From Haberlea rhodopensis (taxonomy: Eukaryota > Streptophyta > Magnoliopsida > Lamiales > Gesneriaceae), in assembly GCA_907163345.1 (NCBI GenBank), contig CAJQUN010000467.1, forward strand, positions 248,001 to 312,000: a DNA stretch of 64,000 bases. Reading direction: 5' to 3'. A model generated the notes under the pieces. That model saw only the letters and a list, made by a program, of their open reading frames with translations, was not told the DNA's origin and did not search any database. Shown one piece after another: positions 11,281 through 21,800 of this stretch (position 1 is its first letter; the number at the start of each line of letters is the position of its first letter). The position numbers and the translations under genes are program-made.

Positions 11281-12143
11281 TAACAATATAGCGGCATACA
11301 TGTCTCTGTCGCTCAATCATAGTACGAAATCAGCACCCATCGCTCGAATGCGGCAAAATCCTGTGCTGAGTACATAGCGGCACAATCCATCGCTATAGAA
11401 TCGACGGCATGATACCTCGTCATATAATAAGTGGCATGAAACCTCGCTATACACGTGAGCATGAGTCATCGTCCACATAATAACGGAAAGAGGCATCGCT
11501 ATCAATACCCGGCGGTATAAACCATCGCCAATCAATATAGCGGAATGAACCGTCGCTATCAATACACCTGGCGGAATGAACCATCGCCAATCAATATAGC
11601 GGAATGAACCATCGCTATCAATACACCTGGCGGAAAGAACCATCGCCAATCAATATAGCGGAATGAACCATCGCTATCAATACACCTGGCGGAAAGAACC
11701 ATCGCCAATCAATATAGCGGAATGAACCATCGCTATCAATACACCTGGCGGAAAGAACCATCGCCAATCAATATAGAATGAACCATCGCTATCAATACAC
11801 CTGGCGGAAAGAACCATCGCCAATAAATATAAATCGACACAGCGGGACACATCACCGCTATCATCCGTGTCATCACAAAGGAATGAATCATCATCCTAAC
11901 AAGCGGCATCTCATCCTCGCTTCTTCATACAAGCGGTATCTCATCCTCGCTTCGTATGGCATCCACGTAAGCAGAATTTTGCTCCTTATGGAAATCCACG
12001 TAAGCGGAATTTTTCCTAGCTTCCTATGGAATCCATGTCAGCAGAATTCTTGCTTCTTATGGACTTGAGTCACTTATCAGTAGTGCATTTCAATGATTCT
12101 TACTACTCCACATAAGCGGAATTCTTCCTCGCTTCATATGGAC
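11281..12143 (-). repeat. Covarying hairpin array in element C
   Basis: About a dozen and a half short hairpins in series. Stem pairs seen: AGCG/CGCT (11290-11313), TAGCG/CGCTA (11375-11395), GACG/CGTC (11403-11421), GGCG/CGCC (11511-11529), TAGCG/CGCTA (11538-11558) alternating with TGGCG/CGCCA (11569-11589), AGCGG/CCGCT (11841-11859) and AAGCG/CGCTT (11901-11922, 11931-11952, 12114-12134). Changes on the left arm are matched on the right arm, so pairing is kept while sequence varies. Confidence 0.85.
11529..11825. repeat. 59-bp tandem repeat (about 5 units)
   Basis: Units start at 11529, 11588, 11647, 11706 and 11765, each CAATCAATATAGCGG... and 59 bp long; the last has a small deletion. 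Each unit is a dimer of two half-units of about 30 bp, one with a TAGCG/CGCTA stem and one with a TGGCG/CGCCA stem. The low divergence indicates recent expansion. Confidence 0.95.
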
Positions 12144-12753
12144 CTTAGGGTAAGCATTGAAATCCTCACTAGGATAACCTTGACTCGTGAAATACACCTC
12201 TTATATTTCACAACATACATATGCAAAACGATGCGTATCAACATGTATCATATCATAATGCACTATCTTATGCATACCTTGATTTACCTTGTGTTAAATA
12301 ACTAAACACATAATACATGTTACCCTTTGGATGCCTGTACATATGTATAATCATCATTCCTTTTCGTACTCCATATTTCCTGTAACCTGCAACCATCAGG
12401 GTTAGCAGCAATAGCCATATACGCTATGCATCAAACATTCAATACATATATGCAACCACTTGCATGTCAATACGTATACCAAGACATGTTACCTCGGAAA
12501 TATCCCTTTTACCTGATTCTCTTACAAAATCAGATTCCTTGGCACGTAACACACGGAGTGCCAGACATCACTATTAATGCCATCCTATTGTGTTCCACAC
12601 GATTCCTGCAACCACAATGGTTAGCAATACCACTTTTCATATCATAATAGCACATAAACAATTTGTTATGTCATACCACATTAATGCCATCATGCATAAA
12701 TATGTGCTATCAATAACTTCCTAGGCCCTTAACAGCCCCAATGAGCAACCACT

Positions 12754-12765
12754 GCTCTGATACCA
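12754..12765 (-). promoter_or_regulatory. Element C primer binding site
   Basis: The minus strand reads TGGTATCAGAGC, complementary to the 3' end of plant initiator methionine tRNA. It lies a few bases inside the right LTR and sets the element's orientation as minus. Confidence 0.9.
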
Positions 12766-12769
12766 CTAA

Positions 12770-15175
12770 TGTAAGGACCCCCTTAGCCCTTAACCCCTGA
12801 TTAGTGTATTAACCACTATGTGTGGCACATGCTTTCAATAAAAAGTCAATCGGGAAGCTCAGATGATACTTTACCATTGAATGGCAATTACAAAATTTCC
12901 TTTAATACTCAATATCATAAGATCATCAGCCTATCAACAAATAGACTCATATGTTCGCCCTTTACCATCCCCTTGGTGCCACTTTTTACATTGTGGGCTT
13001 TTATAAAAATTTGGGCAGAGTCTCCCCATAAATAGAGCTATCCCGAAATAAAAGCACAACACATAACATAATTCCCGGCCAGGGAAAACATAATACTCAT
13101 CAGAATACAGCAATACCAAGTAAATTCCCAGCCAGGGAAGACACCACACATATGATAACAAAAGTGGGTTTCAACACCCACATAATACACCAATGTCTCT
13201 CATATCATTAGCAATTCTACCCTTAATTGCATGCAACATAGAATGACAGAGAGAAAGGCTCATGCCTTTATATACAATCCATATACAAGGTGTATATAAG
13301 TACTCTATACGATATCGTGCTCCATCAAGCCCTGGTACCACGATCCTGGGAGTACATCCAATCAACAGCTCGAGCTCATCTCCAAAGCCATCGATCTACC
13401 TGTTCACCTGCCCCAACAGAGACAGCCCCCAACGGGGTGAGGATACCAATACACAAAATCCCATAATCACAGTAATGAAATTCATAATTTACAACAAAAG
13501 TAAATACTAATGAATTTTAAATGATACTCCCTGGATGGCAACGTCCTCATCCGGGATTTCGTGTACTGTCCCTGTTCTCACAATCATCAAACTCATCAAA
13601 TCTCAAAAATCAGTAAATCAACACATTGATTAACCCATCGCATGCCTAATTCTTGAGTATCAATAGATAGTGATTCCAAATTCATTATACATGCAAATAT
13701 AGATATCTCAATATCTAATACTGATTTCACAACCCCGCTATCAATCACAGATAACTCAAATGCCTAGCATTTATTTTACCAATCCTTCATTATACCTAGA
13801 CATCTCAAATGTCTTATAATGAATACATGATTCTACGATCATCCTCAGGCATCTCAAATGCCCTACAATAGTCATATAAACCCAGTACCCCTTATATCTT
13901 GTAAGAGTTATCCTACTCTAGTGCACGCACGCTACAAGCGGCGATATCAAGATTTGGTCGTTCCTTGGCTATATCAACATATATATATAACCATACGCAC
14001 AATATTCAATGCAATCAAAAATACCTTATGCATTTCACAATGCTCTAATATATATAGTAATGCTCATACGTCGCACGTACCTTAAATCTCCGAAGTCCGA
14101 GCCAAACCTTGCTCGAGTTCCATGCCCCGAGGAACGATGTGCTAACACGATAAATAATTCACAATTATTTACGAACATGTAACCCATGCTCAAGCACACC
14201 TATAACCCTCAAAATATTGTCAACACACGACAATTAACCTTTAAAAAGACCCGGGGCAGGGTACATGCAGGGAGGGAAACAAATGAGACAATATCGAAAA
14301 TTGTTCAAGAACACCCTACAAATTTTCGAACCCTAAACTCACAAATCGAACCCAATTAAACACCATAATTCATCTAAAATGTGAATTAAACCATCAATAG
14401 CAAGAATCATCACCCTTGCCAAAAACCCCCAATTTTCGAACTCAAAGCCCTTAAATTCGAACCCAATTCTATAAATTCGAACACAATAATTCACAAAAAG
14501 GCAGGGGAATACATCACAAGCATGGAAAAGGGGTAAGGAAGGTTACCCATACGAAGATCGGAAGGAAAATCGACCGAAATCGAAGAACCCTAGAATATGG
14601 GGATCGACGCATTCCTGTAAAATTCGAACTCAAATCGCGACTAAACCTCGAATTGCCGGTGTAGAAAGGAGCGCCTGGACGAGACGAAGCCACCGGTGGG
14701 TCGGACGTGCCGAACGGCGGCGGGCGCACCGCTTTGTGCGCGGGGGATGGGGGCGACGGGATACGGGCGACGCGGGAGAGAGAAGGGAAAGTGGGGCTGA
14801 AATGATTTTTCCAATTAAAATCTCGGGTTCAACTGGTATTTATAGCAAAAATATCCCGAAATACTAATAGCCCCACAAATACATCATGATTCATTAAAAA
14901 TCATCTGTTTTCAAAAATTCTCTCTCTAACTCCAAAACCCCCTACCGGTGCCCACACAAAGCACCCCAGATCCCGAGACACATCAAAAACCCAACTCTTA
15001 GGTTTTACACCGTAATGAGAATACAATCTCAACCTCTGGATCCAACGATCCCAACTACCCAAATAAACGAGCCCAGAAGGTCCAACACCGTGATTAAACT
15101 CCAAATCGCCACGTAAAACAACTTTAGGGGTTATTAACACTCCGGGATTAACATCTATAATCCCTGGTCATCACA
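12770..15175 (-). repeat. Element C 5' LTR (right)
   Basis: 2406 bp, near-identical partner of 6282-8748, with TATA on the minus strand at 14838-14845. It lacks about 48 bp present at 6797-6850 of the left copy and has a shorter GC-rich block near 14700-14760. It ends TCATCACA, followed by TSD TAAGT. Confidence 0.92.
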
Positions 15176-15705
15176 TAAGTTCTATTTGAGACTAAGGCTC
15201 TTTCGATTACATTTTTTCTTGCTCTTCTTGAGGCGGTTTATTGGTTGTTATATCTAAGGGTTCTACTTTTAAAGAGTAGCAACCTATTGATGAGAATATA
15301 TTCATCCAAGGGTGTGTTCTGCTCATAGGATTAAGATGTGATTGTTAAATTATCCAGGTTAATCATTTGTTCTTCTCACTGATTAAAAAGCCCAAAACTT
15401 TGTAGGGCCCGTGATTAAATTGCTAACATTAGTATGTAGCATCCCTAATCTCAGATGTGATGTCTTCTCATTTTCTGAACACTGAGCAAGATTGTGTATG
15501 TATTTTTACTCATTTACCCTTCCATATGAGGAAACCCATACAAAGCTTTAATTCATTATAGTCAAAATAAGGTGTCGCCAAAACTTTTGTGTATGTGTAC
15601 GTGTATGTCTCGTGGATACTGAAGTTATTGTTCTGTAAAACCATTTATTTATGCTTTTTTTATTTTTAATTTTTTGTTGTGGTATATATATATATATATA
15701 TATTT
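15176..15705. other. Intergenic, no gene seen
   Basis: AT-rich sequence between element C and an LTR relic. No domain, RNA gene or repeat with clear ends was recognised, apart from a TA tract at 15683-15703. Confidence 0.5.
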
Positions 15706-16335
15706 TGATAAGTGTCGTTTTTACAATTATTTAGATATGATTTTCTAAAGATTTTCGTATTGATTCATTGACGATTTTACGCGTTTTGGTATATATTTGT
15801 ATGTTTCAGGAATTAATGTTGAAATGCATAAAAGTAGAGAAAATGAGGAAAAAATGATGAAAAAGAACCAAACCGAGCGAACGCGTCAAAGACGGGAAAG
15901 GAAGAAAAGAAAAAAAATAAAAATAAAAAGAAAAATATAGCTCGATCGATCGGCTTGTCCAGCAAGTTTGCTCGATCGATCAAGCAGATTCCTCGATCGA
16001 TCGCCTGAATGAGTTTTATGAAAAATAAATTCATTATAGAGTTTATGTTCAAGAAGGAAGCTCAATATTTCTTTCCTCTATAAATAAAACACGAATTGTA
16101 TGGAGAAAAGAATTGTAAGGGTTGAGTTAGGTGAATCATTGTCTTGATAATTCTTTCTTGTGGACTTTTTCGTGATCATTGATTGTTTTGGTTGGATTAG
16201 AGTAGTTTAATTTAGTTATTAATTTAATTATTAATTATTATCATATGTTAAATATAGTTTAAAAAAATCTTATTTGGTAGTTGCTTGTTAGTCCAAGGTT
16301 CGACACTCGGTTGTTGCTCTCTCGCTATTAACGTG
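15706..16335 (+). mobile_element. Internally deleted relative of the 52-kb solo LTR
   Basis: It starts TGATAAGTG and shares ordered words with the solo LTR at 51927-53600: 'ttttacgcgtttt', 'caggaattaatgttgaaat', 'cataaaag', then 'ttggttggattagagtag', 'taaatatagtt' and 'gcttgttagtcc', followed by 'ggttcgac'. About 0.8-0.9 kb of the middle is missing and the 3' end is lost. A TATA-like 'ctataaata' lies near 16079, downstream of palindromes at 15943-16003. Confidence 0.7.
15943..16003. repeat. Palindrome cluster, set 3
   Basis: CGATCGATCG at 15943-15952 and 15994-16003, with CGATCGATCA at 15973-15982. Spacing is 30 and 21 bp. One site of the usual quartet seems to be missing. The cluster lies about 75-135 bp upstream of a TATA-like box. 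Confidence 0.8.
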
Positions 16336-17620
16336 AATTTATTCACGTCAAAACTTCATTTTTCAGTGTCGTTAATCCTCCTTTTTTTATTCACGTAAAT
16401 ATGCTTGGTTCATTTCCAAGTGAAGGCTTGCAAAATTTGCTCGTTCCCCAATTAAAATCTTTTCCTATATACCTTTTTAAATGATAATATTTTAACGTCT
16501 CCACGTATTCTCGTGCCCCATATTCTGTCCGTGATGCAATTTTTTTTTTTAAAAAAAACCCACTCCTGTTTTTTGTTTTTGTATATTTAATAACCACTCC
16601 ATTTCGAACACGAGCAGCGAATACCAATTTTTGGTTCCTAGTTCATGTAAAAGTTCGGTGCAAAATATATTCGAGGGTATTTTGATTAATAATAATTAAT
16701 TATAATATGTTATTAATAATTAAATTACATAAATAAATTTATTTTGATTAATTTAAATTTAATTGAAATAAAATAATAAAAATAAGTGCAAAACATATTC
16801 AAGGGTATTTTTGTCATTTTACTAATAAAATTAATCTATCTATCTAATTATCAAGTACACCAAACACAATATTACTTATCATACTTTATTAATCATAGGA
16901 GCCAAACGCAATATAACTTATCCATTAGTTTATTTATCAAGCCATTATCCACTTTTTAATCAATCCATCAATTATCCTATCCTCGAACCAAGCGCACCCC
17001 AAGAGTTTAATGTATCCTTAAAAACAATGTCGTTATAGATAGCATCAAACAAATTGCTTAAGGCACTTGAAATCATGTTTGAGCTACATGAGTACACCTT
17101 TATTACATTATTCAGGCACCACATGTTGGCAACAACGTGTGCCACATGGACACCATGTGACAGGCATGTGTTGGCCACATGAGTATCAGGGGTTGCTAAA
17201 AAGTTGAAAATCTTAGACAATTATGAAAACGAGACGTTTATTAATCAACTTATGAATTATGGGCCTTATTAAAATTTGAGGCATAAGCAAATGTCTCTGC
17301 TACTTTTCACTTGAGCCATCACTAATGAGCATCACACGTGCCTTCTGAAAGATCGAGAATGTAGGGATGTGTCCACTTTTCTTGCGAAGCAATATGCCCT
17401 ATCATGGGATATCCTTGTATGGCATATACATATCATCAAATAGTATTGACTGTCACAATGGGGCCCTTCTCGTTTTCAGTTTCAATCATTCAAATCATCT
17501 CTCTCTCTCTCTCTAATTCTTAAGTTTTTGAGAAATAATTTTTTGATTCGAATTTTTAAGGCATAAATCTAAAAAAAAACTAATACTAATTGAATTTCAT
17601 AGCGATCAAGTCTATTAAAA

Positions 17621-17651
<31 letters not shown>

Positions 17652-17887
17652 AATAATTTAACCATATTTAATCAATTAGTAGTATAGAAATTAAAGTAAA
17701 AAAAAAAAGAGAGTTACAAATATCAGAGTTGCCGATTGAGGAAGAATCTGCAAATGCCTTCATCAGATTAATCTTAACAATTAACAACAAGTAAATATGG
17801 TGTTGTGGCAGAGAAAATAGTTTGAAATCAAATCAATCAAAGAAATATAAGTAGAAGAATCGAGATGAATTGGTTTATCATTTATAC
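16336..17887. other. Intergenic, AT-rich, no gene seen
   Basis: No gene is supported. Noted are a small hairpin ACGTGAAT/ATTCACGT near 16330, a TC tract near 17499-17514 and an AT tract at 17621-17646. The text at about 16900-17000 ending 'cctcgaaccaagcgcaccc' resembles the end of a MITE, but no matching opposite terminus was found. The hairpin CACATGG/CCATGTG lies near 17145. Confidence 0.5.
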
Positions 17888-18251
17888 TAGCGAGTAGCGA
17901 CCTTTGCACACGTTGAGAACATATATAATCGATTATTTTATATAATATATTATTTATTACAATAAATATTTATAAGGATTACTTTATTTTTAGTAACATT
18001 TTTGTCTTTTATTTATTTAAATTATAAAATATAATAGTTTTTTTAGTTTTTTATTTATTCAAATTGTTTATATTTTTAAATTATGTATTTTTTTTTAATT
18101 TTAGATTGATAGACTTTGTTTTTGTATGTGGGGATAGTTTTGGAATATAAAAAATTGGCATAACATAACATTGATGGACAATATATATATTATGTAAAAA
18201 GTTTTACCAATGTAGTTATTCTACTATTCTCACATTTTATAATATAGTAGA
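17888..18251 (-). mobile_element. Helitron-like element upstream of the gene
   Basis: On the minus strand the block begins TCTACTATATTATAAAATG and ends near CTAG, the general form of plant Helitron termini (5' TC, 3' CTAG, no target duplication). A clear relative of the 5' part lies downstream of the gene at about 26840-27081. The 3' hairpin expected just before CTAG is not convincing, so the assignment is tentative. Confidence 0.5.
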
Positions 18252-18837
18252 TATATATATTTATACATATATATATCTATCTTTGCTTTAATATTTTATT
18301 TAAGTGTTATGATATTGTTAGAATAATAATAATTATAATTATTTTTATGTTAAAGTTTTGAAAATTATTTTGATAAAAATAATAATTAATTTAATAATAA
18401 AAATTTCTTTTATTTAAATCTATTATTTGACGAGAATATTCCCCTAAATTCCGATACAAGTGTCACACATGATTTTAGTAAAAGAAATTAGTGGTGGGGT
18501 AATTATAGAAAGTTGTAGATTTATATTGACAAATGGCACAACATCGAAATTCTCAGAATAAAAAATCCAAATCAACATAAAGTTGGCACGTTGGGAACCG
18601 CACCACCTATAACAAATCAATCTACGATTGACACGAACCCAATTGATACTATTATTATTTTGATCTACTCACTGTCCTTTGCACCCAAACTTTGACTTTT
18701 CTTGCACCCTTCTTTAAATTTTGTCGAATGAATTATAAAACGCGAAAAACCATCACCCAATTGGATTCCATTCACCTGAAGAAACTGGAAACTTTATAGA
18801 AATTTGAAAGATTTTGTTGTGTGATTTTTGAGTTGCC
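18252..18837 (+). promoter_or_regulatory. Promoter and 5' UTR region of the sucrose synthase gene
   Basis: About 590 bp between the Helitron-like piece and the start codon. A TATA-like TATAAAA lies at 18734-18740, 98 bp before the ATG, which would place transcription start at about 18765 and give a 5' UTR of roughly 70 nt with no upstream ATG seen close to the start. The flank further up is AT-rich. No specific hormone or sugar element is claimed. Confidence 0.5.
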
Positions 18838-21800
18838 ATGACGAGTAAGAAACTGGAAAAATTACCGAGCATGAAGGAAACGGTTGACGACACTCTTTCC
18901 GCTCACCGGAACGAACTCGTCTCCCTTTTTTCACGGTAATTTTTTTTTTGCTTAACAGTGGAAATATTCAGTACCCATTTATGCATTCGTTTTTATGGTT
19001 TTTTAACTTTTGGATGAAGAGAAATGTTGTCCCATTTTTTCTTGAAATTGATTGGGATAAAGTATGAAAAATGTATCCAGAAATGGATTTTGCCTATCTG
19101 ATTTTGTATCTGTTGGTTTGAAGATATATGGCGCAGGGGAAAACTATATTGCAGGCTCGGCACCTGGTTGATGAGCTAGAAAACAGCGCCAGTGAGGATG
19201 CTTCAATGAAAAAACTCAGCGATGGCCCATTCAGCGAAGTCTTGAACGCAGCCCAGGTTAGTTTCAAGTTTACTTCTTTTTTTTTTTTTTAGCCCTGAAT
19301 GCTAGTAGTAAGAACTAAATAATCGGGGATTGGTTTTAAACAGGAATGTATTTTCTAATGGGGATTCATTGGATTTTTGGCTTCTAGAAAGCATAGTCTC
19401 AGATGACTTGAGTTGTATTTGATGGCAATAGAAGTAGGTAACTAGGTATATCACTCGAGCTAAATATAGCATTAAGATAGAGCTGGTAACATTTTTTTAG
19501 TGCTTATTCCCTTTCTTTAAACGTAAATGATAAAATGGCCATCGATTTCATGAGGCGCAATAGTTCGCGACTTTTGTCCCCCTGCGCCTACGCGCAACCA
19601 GGCCCTCGCTTTTCACAACTATGATTTTTGTTGAGATTTGGTAAAAGCCGAGAATTGATTGAATAATTCTTGAGAAAATTCTAATGAAGTAGAAGGGGCA
19701 GATGCAACAACATTAGCAGCCACACATTCTTTCAAAATTCTAGGCCCTTTGGTCCTTTCCATCCGGGTGGATATCAAATTTATTGATAACACTTATCAAT
19801 CGTTTGGCCATCGTAATCACAATGAGAGCGTTTGAACCTCTTTGTATCCTTAGTGTAAGGTTGTTTTTCCAATAAGGCAGTAGGTTCGGTAGGTGTTTGA
19901 TAGGTTGACTGAGGAATTTTGTTTGCCGTCAATGAACCTAAAGAGACGATAGATTGACTTTGTAATGATCTTTGACTCTATTCTTGAAGTAGAAGGGAGT
20001 AGACTTTTGCAAGATAGGGTAAAGGACTGAATAGCAGAAAATGAGTCATGCAATCCTTTTAGGAATTTCAATGTGCTGTCTGATTTTTGAGTGAGACAAA
20101 GTTTCAATAATTTGGCAAGAACAAGAATTCATCACCCCACAGTTACATTGAAAAATTGGTCTATAACTCAAATACTCCTCCCAAATCGATTTAAAGGAAT
20201 CGTAAGATTGGGTGAGAGATTGAGTACCTTGATGCATAGTGCTTAAGGCCTCTTTCAAGTTGTAAGACTCGGGGTCCATCGCTCCGATCCAAACCTCATG
20301 GGCTGTTGTGAAATAGGGCAAGCTTTGTCTAATATCATTTGAGATCGAGTTCAATAACCAAGAAAGTACAAGATTGTTGGCACGAACCCAAGCAAGATAC
20401 ATCATCTTTCAAGAGGAAGGTGGACATTGCAAAGAACCGTCAAGAAACTTAGATTTATTTTTCGAGCTGAAAGCCATGAGGACAGATTTGGACAAAGAAA
20501 CATAGTTATCGCCAGGGGCGGAGCTAGGATAAATTTGTACCTGGGGCTGGTCGAGCTAGACGTAGTATTAACGGACTATATCGATTCAAAGGGTGGGGCT
20601 AAAACATAAATTTTTCAAAATTTACACTAATTTTTTCCCCTAGCAAATGTAATTTTTTTTTTTTAAAAAAATGTGGGTGGGGCTATAGCCCCACCCACCT
20701 ACCTACTACCTCCGCCCCTGGTTATCGCCGTGAAAAATTTCACCTGACGATGAGACCACCCGGATTTTCACTTGGGTGAAGGTAGAAAGGTGATGATGGA
20801 TCCTCCGCCGGATGAGCAAATTTTCCATCCATTCAAAGGTACTATTCAGAACGGGAGAATAAAGGATTTCCATATCAGAAAAAAAAATTTGAATAACGAA
20901 GGAGAAGAGAGAAAAGTGCGGAAGAATTTCTGTGGCTCTAATACCATGTTGAGTTAAAGATCTTCATCGATGAAGAAGATGAAAAACTTATTCCATGAAC
21001 TGACATGAACCAATACAGAGAGAATTTTTTGTGATGTATAAATTAATTGATTTTGAATGTTACTGTTATATGTATTTATATAACTACAAGTAATTTGACT
21101 AATTGTAATTAACGCTAATGATAATCCTGTAATTGTAATTAACGCTAATGACCATCTTGATCTTGGTGATTAGATGTATCTTGACATTGTAGACCATACT
21201 TGATGTGAATTTAGTGTTTGTATCTTAATTTTCTACTCTCAGAAGTAAGCTTTGTTTGCTCGAAAATTTTTGTTAGTACAGTTGCACTATAAATTCTTTC
21301 ACCATTTAGATTTGTAGTCGACTTGTTGAATATCCTTTCATATTCATTGTGGCCACATAAATGGCATGATTTTCTGATAAATATTGTGGTTCTCCTTCAA
21401 GTTTTTGCTATATAATTGAGTGCAGGAAGCTATAATTATACCACCTTTTGTTGCTATATCCATTCGACCAAGACCTGGTGTTTGGGAATATGTACGTGTC
21501 AATGTGCATCAACTTAGTGTCGAGCAGCTGACCACATCCGAATATTTACGCTTCAAAGAAAAACTTGTGGATGGGAAGTGAGTGGCTTCTATGGTGTTTT
21601 TAATTCTTTTTGAGTTATTTTCTGATCTTATAATGATAGTGGTTTTCTAAACGCTGTAGCGATGATGATCCATATGTTCTTGAACTGGATTTTGAGCAAT
21701 TCAATGCAACATTTCCTCGCCCAACTCGATCATCATCTATTGGAAATGGGGTCCAATTCCTCAATAGTCATCTCTCTTCGCTCTTGTTTCAGAACAAAGA

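Larger units (their letters stand above)
8749..12769 (-). other. Element C interior, non-coding
   Basis: Four kilobases between the LTRs with no recognisable retroelement protein in any frame; the longest open frames are about 110 codons and none has a known motif. The part at 11281-12143 is a hairpin array, including a 59-bp tandem repeat. The part at about 11900-12340 resembles the gypsy A LTR (the AAGCGG...CGCTT hairpins and the phrase 'tcgtgaaatacacctctt'). This suggests the interior was assembled partly from LTR or leader sequence of a relative. Confidence 0.8.
6282..15175 (-). mobile_element. Element C: complete non-coding LTR retrotransposon
   Basis: An 8.9-kb element with two LTRs (6282-8748 and 12770-15175) that begin TGTAAGG and end TCATCACA. 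It is flanked by the 5-bp duplication TAAGT (6277-6281 and 15176-15180). Orientation is minus: the primer binding site complementary to initiator Met-tRNA (TGGTATCAGAGC on the minus strand) is at 12754-12765, next to the right LTR. A purine-rich tract (AGTGGGGGATAT on the minus strand) abuts the left LTR. The 4-kb interior has no gag, protease, RT or integrase. The internal edge text 'cgtcctcgaaat' matches the gypsy A and B interiors, so C is probably a non-autonomous derivative of the same chromovirus group. LTRs differ by few substitutions plus a deletion of about 48 bp in the right copy near 13290. Confidence 0.93.

Noticed and set aside
11317..11649. 110-codon open frame with repeated peptide
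   Set aside because: Produced by the 59-bp tandem repeat, which shifts frame from unit to unit (59 is not a multiple of 3).
11529..11825. CRISPR-like regular repeats
   Set aside because: Direct tandem repeats without unique spacers, in a plant retroelement.
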